Positions 50,058 to 58,986 of a stretch of 64,000 nt of DNA are shown piece by piece. Location: assembly GCF_910592395.1 (NCBI RefSeq), contig NC_088317.1:15254001-15318000 (forward strand), written 5' to 3'. The notes below the pieces were generated by a model. That model was not told the DNA's origin. It did no database searches and was given only the letters and a program-made list of their open reading frames with translations. The stretch is from Lineus longissimus. Taxonomy: Eukaryota > Nemertea > Pilidiophora > Heteronemertea > Lineidae. Positions within the stretch are counted from its first letter, which is position 1; the number at the start of each line of letters is the position of its first letter. The translations under genes and the position numbers were made by a program.

Positions 50058-50701
50058 GAATGAACACGTCCGAGAATCTCTAGATCACTTGGATGACGTT
50101 TTGGAAGGCTATGACGACGGCAGTCCGCTAGGTGACGATCCATTTGCCAACGATATCCTACCAATAGCGAATGGTGAATTAAGTGGAGCCAGTAGCACTA
50201 GAAATAGTGATGTCATAGCAGAGAGTAGTGATACGAGCACAAGAACTAGTGATGTCATAGCGGGAAGTAGTGATGTCATAGCAGGAAGTAGTGATGTCAA
50301 CACAGAAAGTGGTGATTTCTTACCAGAAAGTAGTGATGTAAACACAGAAAGTGGTGATTTCTTAGCAGAAAGTAGTGATGTCAGCAGTATTGTGACTGTT
50401 ATTGGTGCTACTTTAGAAACAGAGACTGAGAATCCGCAAATTCTACCTGGGGCGACCGAATCCGAAACGGATGAAGCTACAGTAGCTCCGCCTAGTGATA
50501 CTAATTTTGGTGCTACGTTACGTGATAAGCGAACTTTGCCAAAACAGGGCGACGACGAGGTTTTCTTGCACGGGTATATTACGCCGAAGGAAGGCTCGAT
50601 ACGGACTAAAAAGCCACCGCCATCGCCTGCTGAAGCAGCTGACGTGGTTGCGGATATATTCCCTGGTGCACGACAGAGTTTACCCCCTCCTCCTGGCCCA
50701 G
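50058..50701 (+). CDS. MYO16: Myosin XVI-like exon: coiled-coil repeat 2 and acidic Ser/Asp tail repeats
   Basis: A 644-bp exon, atttccAG to CCAG|GTATGG. It starts NEHVRESLDHLDDVLEGYDD, a second copy of the module in the previous exon. It then becomes acidic and low in complexity: 50203-50390 code SSDVIAG, SSDVNTE and SGDFLPE-type repeats, built from AGTAGTGATGTC units. After an acidic Thr/Glu stretch it ends with KPPPSPAEAADVVADIFPG and SLPPPPGPG, the first polyproline run. A real reading must start at the acceptor; the TTG-started frame at 50089 is only its inner part. No known enzyme domain is present; the region is probably disordered and phosphorylated by casein-kinase-like enzymes (inference). 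Confidence 0.9.
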
Positions 50702-52483
50702 GTATGGTTTCGATGATACGCAGTTTTCAGTAAAAGCATTTATCATCATTTACGTATATCGCCCAGAATTTATAAACTTTTGTTTCCGCTTGATGCATCA
50801 CTTTCTCGACATTACGTCATACGAGACATCAGATCACAACTCGGTTTGACGCACTGTTGTAGCACTTGTGACGTCATGAAATACACTCTTCCAACAAGCC
50901 AGAGTGCATGCCCAAATTGCCTGACAAAAATTCGAAAAACTTCATCGCGAATCTCATGCATAAATTGAATCCACTATTTTAGGAAATCACCTGACTAGCA
51001 CAGTCATACCATCGTTCATCGATACTCCTTTGACATGTTGGAGGACTTTGAATCAGAAATTCGAACAAAATTTCTAAATTTTGTATGTTATCTGGTTACG
51101 CATGTGCATGAATAAGTCTACCTGGGTTACTTCTTGGCTACTGGGTTTACCTGGTTACCTATCATTGCTCAGATACTATGTCCCGACTTCTGCTGATTTC
51201 GTTCAAAGCCCTCAAAGGAGTATATCTAAAAATATTTTTGACTTGATGTCAAAGTTGTTTGTTGCCGGATCAAAGGAGCACATGAAGAGTGCGCTTCCAA
51301 AATGAGATCAATCTGTTCTGCAAAATGTTCCTTAAAGTGAACTTTGATCTTCATTCCATATAACTGATTTGTAGACCTTCAATGTGTTCCTTGTGGGAAT
51401 ATCCATTTTCTGCCGTTTTCAAAAGTACCCTCCTTAATGAGTTTTCCCCTTGATATTTGACTCGGAAAACACAACAAGTAGAGATTGCCATTGATACTAT
51501 GTTGCCTTTAAAATGGATTACCTAGTTCAGGGATTATATTCAGACTCTAATTTCACCGATATAAGACCGTTTAGATATTATCATGGCCAGTTGGTCCTTA
51601 AACATGTCCAACATGGTTAGATGATGTGTTGGTGACAACAGGTCATCCAGGGGTCATGACGTCATATTCCGTCTTGAACGTTGTCAATGTGTTGACTTAG
51701 TAGTAATCGATGAAGAGGTTTTATATCAGTGAGACTAGAGTATATGGGATTCCTGTACCAGGTAATCCTTTGTAATGTAATGTAACATAATATCTGTCCT
51801 TGGCGCATTAACGATAATGCATCTTTACAAACAGACTTGATAGACTTTTGCTTTTAGCTTCAATATGTTATGAGAGTCTCCGATATCATTTTAAGAGTTC
51901 ATTTGCAAAAGCCGCTCAAAGCCTGCTAGTAAACGAGATACCGGTAATGATGGTAAAATTGAGCTGACAGCACCCCAGATCTGAATACCAAAACTTGTTA
52001 ATGCAATACTCGCGCGATCATGTTGAATTTTATCCGAAATGACATCAGATTTGATGAGTCGCAGGGGAAAAGTTGACCATGTTTTACCACATCGTGAAAT
52101 GTGTACATGTACCTGTATTAAAGGCCTTTATGCCGTGTGTTAAAAATTTGAAATTTGTAATTAAATTAGAAAATTTCCAACTACTTAAGTACGTAGAATA
52201 TAAATTTCAACATTGCCCGTTGTGTAGACAGGTATACACATACTATACATACCAAGTTTCAGCAAAGTAGCATGCATGATAACTGTATTATGGCATTGTG
52301 TATAAATACACTTCTATTTTCCTGGACTACCAATAATTACGAACGGTGTACACCTTTAATGAGAAAAAAATGTCAGGGCTGCAGCAGAAAAGATCAACCT
52401 TGTCCTTCTCGTTATGTCTTAGTGACTAGTATCAACATTAATTTTGTGGTGCCGAGCATTTAATTTGTTCTTTTAATTTTCAG
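50702..52483 (+). other. 1.8-kb myosin intron
   Basis: GTATGG to aattttcAG, phase 1. It carries a TTTAAAGG-family MITE at 52120-52350. I see nothing else definite in 50702-52110. Confidence 0.8.
52120..52350. mobile_element. TTTAAAGG-ended MITE, copy C
   Basis: Begins ATTAAAGGCCTTTATGCC and ends GGTGTACACCTTTAAT, inverted counterparts. Interior AATTTCAACATTGCCCGTTG, ACATACTATACATACCAAGT and AGCATGCATGATAACTGTAT match 25144 and 61215. Non-coding. Confidence 0.7.
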
Positions 52484-52743
52484 AGGAGATGCTGCCGCCC
52501 CCTCCGGGAATGGAAGAGTTCCCCCCTCCTCCACCAGACACAGACGACAACCTCCCTCTACCGCCTCCGCCAGAAAACGATTGGGAAATGGGACCTGAAA
52601 ACGGTTATCCGCGGCGGCGTTCGCAACCGCAGACACTAACGATACAGGGTGGTAAACGACCACCGGCGCCACCTAAACGAAGCCCAAGTACTCGACTGAG
52701 TTCCGCCAGTCTTAGTGATGCCCCTTCTTCGCCAAATTCTCAA
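52484..52743 (+). CDS. MYO16: Myosin XVI-like exon: EVH1-type and NYAP-homology-like proline motifs
   Basis: A 260-bp exon, ttttcAG to CAA|GTAAGG. It codes EEMLPPPPGMEEFPPPPPDTDD, cut here only by my spacing: MLPPPPG at residues about 370-376 and EEFPPPPPDTDD at about 378-389. The latter fits the (D/E)FPPPPx(D/E) ligand of Ena/VASP EVH1 domains. A second run, DDNLPLPPPPENDW, follows. Near the end KRPPAPPKRSPSTRLSS (about 425-441) resembles the PxKPKRSPNTxLS part of the NYAP-homology motif of vertebrate myosin XVI, which recruits PI3-kinase p85 and WAVE; this is the main class evidence and is from memory. The tyrosine expected just after is absent. Confidence 0.88.
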
Positions 52744-52904
52744 GTAAGGTTACATTTTAAACCCTTGAATATTAAGAGCAGCAAAGGTAAAGCGTTCCAA
52801 AGGGGTTGATACATGTATGCTGATACTTTTATCATGGCTGTATCATAAAACCTATGAGTTATTCGATGATATGAAATGGTATTCCTGTTGACCTGCATAA
52901 GTCT

Positions 52905-53075
52905 CCTTGTTTTTCTCAGTTTGGGGTTCCCAGCCCCAGCTCCCTACATTTTGTACCAAATTGGTCAGTTTCATTGATATTGACCTCTATGATCAGAACA
53001 CCTCTCAATTAAGGACAGCATTTGTTAGTCCAAAGGCAGTCCTCAATAGAGAGGTTCTACTGTACATGAAATGCC
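52905..53075. mobile_element. pogo-like MITE, right part
   Basis: AATTGGTCAGTTTCATTGAT, GACCTCTATGATCAGAACAC and the terminal CTCAATAGAGAGGTTCTACTGTA-type end (about 53043-53065) match the 32023 family. The left end is lost. Confidence 0.5.
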
Positions 53076-53599
53076 TATTATTCTCGACAGCACCCTTCAA
53101 TTCTTATAACATGCAACATTCATATCAGTATACCCAAAACAGAAAAATAACTACAAATAATTACATTCTCTATAAACAAGACATAATATCGATAGCTGAA
53201 TATGACATTAATGGTTGTAGATATTCACTCCATCAATTTGTATCAAATTCTTGTACTTCCCCACCATTAATTTCATGTATAATTCGTGAATATCATAATC
53301 CTCAGCATGCCATATCCCCCAGTATCTCCGATAAATCCCCTGTGGCACATCATCACACAAATAGAATAACGTAACTATAGCAACTGCCGTAAAAGTGTCA
53401 AAATGTATGCGTAAGAATTTCGGGCTGTTTAGAAAACGTTCAAAGTCTTTTGATGAAAAATTGTCTGCCGGCAAGGTCGATTTCACAGACATGACAGCAT
53501 GTGTTGGCTGTGTTTGACGTCATTGTTTGAATAGGAGTGGAAAGAGTTGCATAAGGTGTAAGATCTTCTTCTTCTGCATTCTCAATCTTAGATTAACAG

Positions 53600-54255
53600 A
53601 ACAGCTGTCACTACCTCTGTAGAATCAGTTGCTCATCTGGTAGTCTGATTCCTGTGCTACACAACAGCTGTCACTACTGCTGTAGAATTAGTTGTTCATT
53701 TGGTAGTCTGATTCCTGTGCCACACAACAGATGTCACTACCTCTGTAGAATCAGTTGTTCATTTGGTAGTCTGATTCCCGTGCCAAACAACAGCTGTCAC
53801 TACATCTGTAGAATCAGTTGTTCATTTGGTAGTCTGATTCCTGTGCTACACAACAGCTGTCACTACTGCTGTAGAATCAGTTGTTCATTTGGTAGTCTGA
53901 TTCCTGTGCCACACAACAGCTGTCACTACCTCTGTAGACTCAGTTGTTCATCTGGTAGTCTGATTCCTGTGCTACACAACAGCTGTCACTACTGCTGTAG
54001 AATCAGTTGTTCATTTGGTAGTTCCTGTGCCACACAACAGCTGTCATCACTGCTGCTGTAGAATCAGTTGGTCATTTGGTAGTCTGATTCCTGTGCCACA
54101 CAACAGCTGTCACTACCTCTGTATACTCAGTTGGTCATTTGGTAGTCGGATTCCTGTGCCACACAACAGCTGTCACTACCTCTGTAGAATCAGTTGGTCA
54201 TTTGGTAGTCTGATTCCTGTGCCACACAACAGCTGTCACTACTGCTGTATCTCTT
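53600..54255. repeat. Minisatellite, 63-bp unit, about ten copies
   Basis: Units contain GTTGTTCATTTGGTAGTCTG, ATTCCTGTGCCACACAACAG and CTGTCACTACCTCTGTAGAA. Because the unit is exactly 21 codons, one frame stays open (53654-54061 and 54015-54260) and gives a 21-residue peptide repeat NSCHYCCRISCSFGSLIPVP. One copy near 54020 has lost about 12 bp and another carries an extra codon, both frame-preserving or nearly so. Confidence 0.9.
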
Positions 54256-55313
54256 TTTAATAGGACACGTCGAAGTCTAGTTGGAACCATGCTCAGGTGG
54301 TTGGTACTGCCATCTAGCTAGTATTGGCTGTACCAAATTCTGTCCCAGATTTGATCTTCCAGTTTTGGTTCATGGTAAGGTAGATTGGGGTAATTGCAGC
54401 CCCGGTTTAATTTCAGCCCATGCCTATGTATTAATTGATATCCCCATGCATCAAACAATGCAGGGGCTACAAATACCCCATTCTACCTTACATTTGCTCA
54501 AATTAATGTAGCTTTGACAACATTGTCTAGACTGATTTTTTTAAATGTCTCGATTTTAACATTTGTGTTGTGAACAAAAGTTCTAGTCACTCTGGATTGA
54601 CTATTTTGTTGGATATATATACATTGTGCACTTTTAGTCTTACACACTTTTGGTGCAAAAAACCTAAACATTAGTTAAAGAGGTGTCATCTATCGAATAT
54701 GCACAGAATAGCTATTGTTATCATGGCAAGTTGAGTGGTAATTGTAAGTGCTTGAGTTATGGCAGTGTTTTGAAATACTTGTAAGCTCAGAAATCTCCCG
54801 CTCAGAAAGCTCTGAATTGTCGAGGAACTTTTTTGCGATTTACAATGTTTTGAGGGAAAAAAACTGGAAGTCATCACTTTTGATGTGCTGTACAAAATAC
54901 ATTTGAGTGCTCTCACACAGCTCCACAAGCTATCAAGGTCTTAAAAAATTCCAACCAAATGTTTATAATAAGATGTCTTGCACCAAAAGAACTTTGAACC
55001 ATATCTCGGTGCAGGACATCTTATAGATGATTCCCTGGATGTAATGGAGGAACATCATAGCGTCAAACACAGCAGCGGGGGACTAATTCAGTGATGTCAC
55101 CCAGGGGAGAAGTCGAGTCAAAAGTAGCCACACAGGTCAAATGACCGTTGCAATAAACATGGCGTGTGCCTTGGAGGAGAAATAGTCCTTAGAGAATGAG
55201 ACCTCCAAGTGCTCAGCGAATGCCAAAGATGAAGTAAAGGTATATCAAGCGTTAACCTTTTGAACTGATGTATTTGAAGTTGCCAAGTTAATCAAATCTC
55301 ATTTATTTTTCAG

Positions 55314-57060
55314 CAGAATTCAAGACCCTCAAGCAGACAGCTTGACAAGTATGATTCGCCTTCGCCAGATTCGACGATAGACTCGCGTAGTCACTCCCGG
55401 AGTTCCTCAGGATCGTATGATAGACAATCTGTGGGTTCCACCGGCGAGCGACACTCGATTACGCAATTATATGATGCGCCAAATGCATCGCTACGAAATT
55501 CTATTGCGCTGCAGAGAAGCATGTCGCAAAATACACACGATAGGACCACGCCGTCCTCTTTCGGTGGGCATCCACATTATCAGGATACCATGGACATGGA
55601 CAGACGCAGGGGCTCTTATCCCAAGACAGGGGTACCCCCACCTCCTAGGTATACAAACGGGAGCAATACTAGTAGTAGTAACACTAGTACGAGTAATTTA
55701 TACGAGGAAATTAATGATTTTAATAGTTACCAGAGACATATTATGGAGAAAAATGATGTGCAGCATCAACGATCGCAGAGTGTAACAGACCCGGATTTGG
55801 CGATGATGAGGAATAAACACCGCCCGCCACCGCTACAGACGCAAGAGGGAAGGCCGCCATTGTATTCACATACGACAACCAACGGGCGGTCACCACAACA
55901 GAAGTTTCAGGCAGAGGCAAACATGTCGCCGCCCCCATCCTTTACACCTCCTCCGCCACCGAATAAGAAGTCTCCGAAGACGCCACAGTCGCCTGTGCTG
56001 TCGTCGTACCGGCCGCAATCTCCGCGCATGGCGAGGTTTAACGAGCAACAGGAACCTTACTCGCCTACATATGGCCGACGGAATAGCTCACCTGCGACAT
56101 CGATGAGGCAACGAGTTGGTAGTGGTGGGGTATTACCGGAGTCGCCCCCACCGCCTGTACCAGATAATCAGCAACCGGTGCGCTCGTTTACGCCCCCTAG
56201 TGATGGACCAGTAGTCCAATCAAATATCAAGCCCTCCATGCTCAAATCGCCAGCTCATTCGCAGTTTATGAATAACGCCCAACGGAGGATGTCGCCACCG
56301 TCGACGCAAAACAACACCCATAATACTCACAAAACACCTCCACCACCTGCGGCGAAACCTGAAATGGCATCGCCACCTATCTTAGAATCTCAACATAATG
56401 TCAAACCATCGATGTTTAGATCTTCCACGGCCCCGGAGAATCCGAATGCGGGGATAGAGACTCAGTCATTAGTACGGCCGTCGATGTTTAGGAATACTTC
56501 TCAGAGTTCTCCCCCACCACCTCCTGCTCCTATCGAGAGCTATCGTTCGTCGGGGCAGCCGGAAAACTACAGGTCACCACCTCCGAAACCGGAGCCGAAA
56601 TACCACACACAGGCTCCAGAACCGATGTATCAGACAATACCGACGTATACGGCGTCTGAGCCACAACATCAACAGTCTATCACGCATGAACGTTTAGTAC
56701 GACCGTCGGCGTTTAGAGGCGGTGCACCAGCACCAGCCCCTGCACCTGCACCGCACCCTGCCCCACACATGCACCCAACACGCCACACCCCACCAACACG
56801 ACCCATGGAGCCTCTTCCTCCCTCTGCCCCAGCCCCAGCTCCCCCACCGCCACCTCCCGTCTGCAGCGTGCCACCTCCACCTGTGCCCCCGCCGCCTATG
56901 ATGCGGGAACCAGCACCGCATCAGAAACACAAAGTGATGAAGCCAGTGCAGCCACCGGTTGCGCCAAAGAACGTCATGCCACCTGGAACATCGGGATCGG
57001 ACCTCTTGCTTGGAATTGCAGCCGTCAAACTTAAGAAACGGGAAAAGAAGGAAGAAAAAG
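55314..57060 (+). CDS. MYO16: Myosin XVI-like exon: long proline-rich tail with first WH2-like segment
   Basis: A 1747-bp exon, ttcAG to AAAG|GTTGGT, open for 582 codons. It begins QNSRPSSRQLDKYDSPSPDS, rich in Ser/Arg, then SNLYEEINDF (Tyr about residue 584, a YEEI-type SH2 site). The bulk is polyproline suited to SH3, WW or profilin binding (SPPPPPAP, APAPPPPPPVCSVPPPPVPPPP). Four copies of [NL][IV][KR]PS[MA][FL][KR] lie at 56223-56246, 56397-56420, 56469-56492 and 56694-56717. Near the end SDLLLGIAAVKLKK (about residues 1016-1029) fits the LLxxIxxxxLKK core of WH2 actin-binding motifs. Reading through the weak donor ends the protein two residues later (GW, stop 57066). Confidence 0.9.
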
Positions 57061-57077
57061 GTTGGTGATGCTGCCAT

Positions 57078-57195
57078 TGGGTGATATGAATAAAGACTAG
57101 TAAATGCTTTTGCTTGTCTTGTACATAAATGTGTAGTATGAATGTACATGAAGTTTGAAGTAAAAGCATTTACTTGTCCTTTTTCATATCACCCA
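57078..57195. repeat. 118-bp hairpin element next to a splice donor, containing AATAAA
   Basis: Arms of about 34 bp, 57078-57111 and 57162-57195, are inverted copies: TGGGTGATATGAA..AAATGCTTTT against AAAAGCATTT..TTCATATCACCCA, with few mismatches. The left arm contains AATAAA at 57089-57094. It may be a very small MITE. It lies 17 bp after the donor and 10 bp after the read-through stop. Confidence 0.7.
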
Positions 57196-58275
57196 CTGTT
57201 TTGTCCATAGTGTTTGTCGCAGACTAGCACATTTGATCAGATTGGTGGGATTTAACGAGATGAATGATAACAAGATTGTTGGTGTGCGGACGAAGTTTCT
57301 TGTTGCATTGACTTTGCTCGATGCCAGTTCATCCAGTTGCCCCCAGGTGTCCTACAACTCTGTGATCAATAAAAACTCCATCGCCTCCCGAGACACTTGA
57401 AAGAGTTCAATGACTGAATAACCAGCCTTACCGCGTCCTGTCAAATTGAAAATGGTAAAATGTTAGTAGTAAGTATGATACTAGCACACCTTTGTTGGTA
57501 GAGCAAGCAGAATCCATAAGTTAGGATAGTGCAGTGATGTTGTTTGGTTCTGAATTGTTCAGAATGTCCAGAGGACGGTAAAAGATTTAAAAGTTAATCA
57601 ACTCTTCCATGGCCCACTCTGTAAATACCTTCATGCTACATCAATTATGTATCTGTGAACTGCCGAAATTTTGCACCTGTTTTTATTCTTGCGATTTTGC
57701 AAAAATTTACCCCAAAAAATTCATTTCTTTTTGGCTGGTTACACTTTCAGTTTTTCAATCAAAAAGTACTTTTTCATGATTTCATTTTCACGATAATTAG
57801 CAAAAACGTGAACGTCCGCTGAATTTGAGCCATTTGACAGAATTTTTATCCATGCAACCATAACTAGCAACTTGCCTCTGGCTGTCAATGGAAAAATCAG
57901 AAACATACAATGACCCATGACTGGCCTCAACTGTTGCACAGCAAGTTTTAAAAATTCTGACGATTAAAATTTCATTGCGCTGTCTCCTTCAACCGGTAGT
58001 TTGGTGCAATAACTGTGTGCGTAGAATATTCGGACGAAAGTGAATGCGTTGCGTTATTGCACTGGATGGGGTGTGGTTATAATTGCAAGTTTAAACATTT
58101 TCGTTTGGGATTATATTTCGTATTTCTGGAATTGGATATTTTTTTGGAAACGTTTTAAGGATGCCGATGCGAAAGAATTCTAAAATTGGTAAAAGTTATT
58201 TACGTATTAGATTTCATCAATTTATTCAAATTTACTGATACGCTTTTGTTGTTGTCAACACCAACACATAACCAC

Positions 58276-58450
58276 ACTCTTAAGTCCGGTAGTGAAGTTG
58301 TTCATCTGCTACGTTAGTTTGATATATGTATGTAGATTCATTTATCAATAGCATTCGAAATATGAGCAAGAAAATGTTGCATAAAAATTCTATTCCTCAT
58401 TTTTCGAACACTATTGATGAACGAATCTACATACATATACTCTTAAGTCC
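58276..58450. repeat. Hairpin element flanked by 12-bp direct repeats
   Basis: Arms ATGTATGTAGATTC..ATCAATAG..TTCGAAA..ATGAG (58326-58366) and CTCAT..TTTCGAA..CTATTGAT..GAATCTACATACAT (58397-58436) are inverted. ACTCTTAAGTCC occurs at 58276-58287 and 58439-58450. The right copy abuts the hairpin, the left is about 35 bp away, so it need not be a target duplication. Confidence 0.6.
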
Positions 58451-58863
58451 ATTTGTAAAGGTGTTGTCTTCATGGTTTGGGACTCAGGAGTGAAAACTAC
58501 TAGTCAGATTTCTTTTAAAATTGTTGTTATCAAACCTTGCTTTGCGATCAAACAGGATTTTCTCATTATAAATGTTATAGTGTCCATAGTTATGTATTTG
58601 TGTACATTGACACAGTGCATTGAATTTGGATACTTTCAGCTCTGTACAGTTCATTTCTCAACCAATCTGGATGAAATGATCAGATGTCATATTTTGTGGG
58701 CCTACCATAGATCAATATTGTTCAGCTATCTTTGTGTTTAATTGCTGTCAGTAATCCTGTGGCCTTGCTGATTTTCCTCCTTCACTATGTTGAATTTTTA
58801 CCCTGGAGGAAAATTGATAAGCAGCTGTTTTCTAACATGACCTTTTCCTCTTCTCTCTTGCAG

Positions 58864-58986
58864 AAAGGTTGCCCAAAACACCAGATGACCAGCACAATGC
58901 CATGCTTGCTCAAATCCGTGATGGCCCGAGACTTCGGCGAGGCACTGGAGGCTTTATACCAGAGATCCATGGAGACACCGTAGATA
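58864..58986 (+). CDS. MYO16: Myosin XVI-like exon: second WH2-like segment
   Basis: A 123-bp exon, cttgcAG to ATA|GTAAGT, phase 1 at both ends, so it can be included or skipped in frame. With the last base of the previous exon it reads ERLPKTPDDQ, then HNAMLAQIRDGPRLRR (about residues 1047-1062), then GTGGFIPEIHGDTVD. The segment fits the WH2 core (LLxxIRxGxxLR) used by WAVE, N-WASP and related proteins to bind actin monomers; the loop after it and the +charged LRR end are typical. The other frame (a stop after METP) is wrong because it does not fit the splice phases. Confidence 0.82.

Larger units (their letters stand above)
52744..55313 (+). other. 2.6-kb myosin intron
   Basis: GTAAGG to a tandem acceptor TTCAGCAG. 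It holds a pogo-like MITE end at 52905-53075 and the 63-bp minisatellite. I see nothing definite in 53080-53590 and 54270-55140. A fragment of the 26740 dispersed family lies near 55160-55235. Confidence 0.8.
57061..58863 (+). other. 1.8-kb myosin intron with hairpins
   Basis: Weak donor GTTGGT to ctcttgcAG, phase 1. Contains two hairpin elements (57078-57195 and 58322-58439) listed separately. I see nothing definite in 57200-58270 and 58460-58850. Confidence 0.75.

Noticed and set aside
53654-54260. 135- and 81-codon frames of a Cys-rich repeat protein
   Set aside because: They are the open frame of a 63-bp minisatellite inside an intron, with no splice or start context.
56694-57149. Minus-strand 151-codon Trp/Arg-rich frame
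   Set aside because: Complement of the polyproline coding exon, whose CCN codons read as Gly/Trp/Arg on the other strand.
58732-58983. 83-codon frame ending METP-stop
   Set aside because: Crosses the acceptor at 58863 and uses a frame that does not fit the exon phases; the correct frame codes the WH2-like segment.
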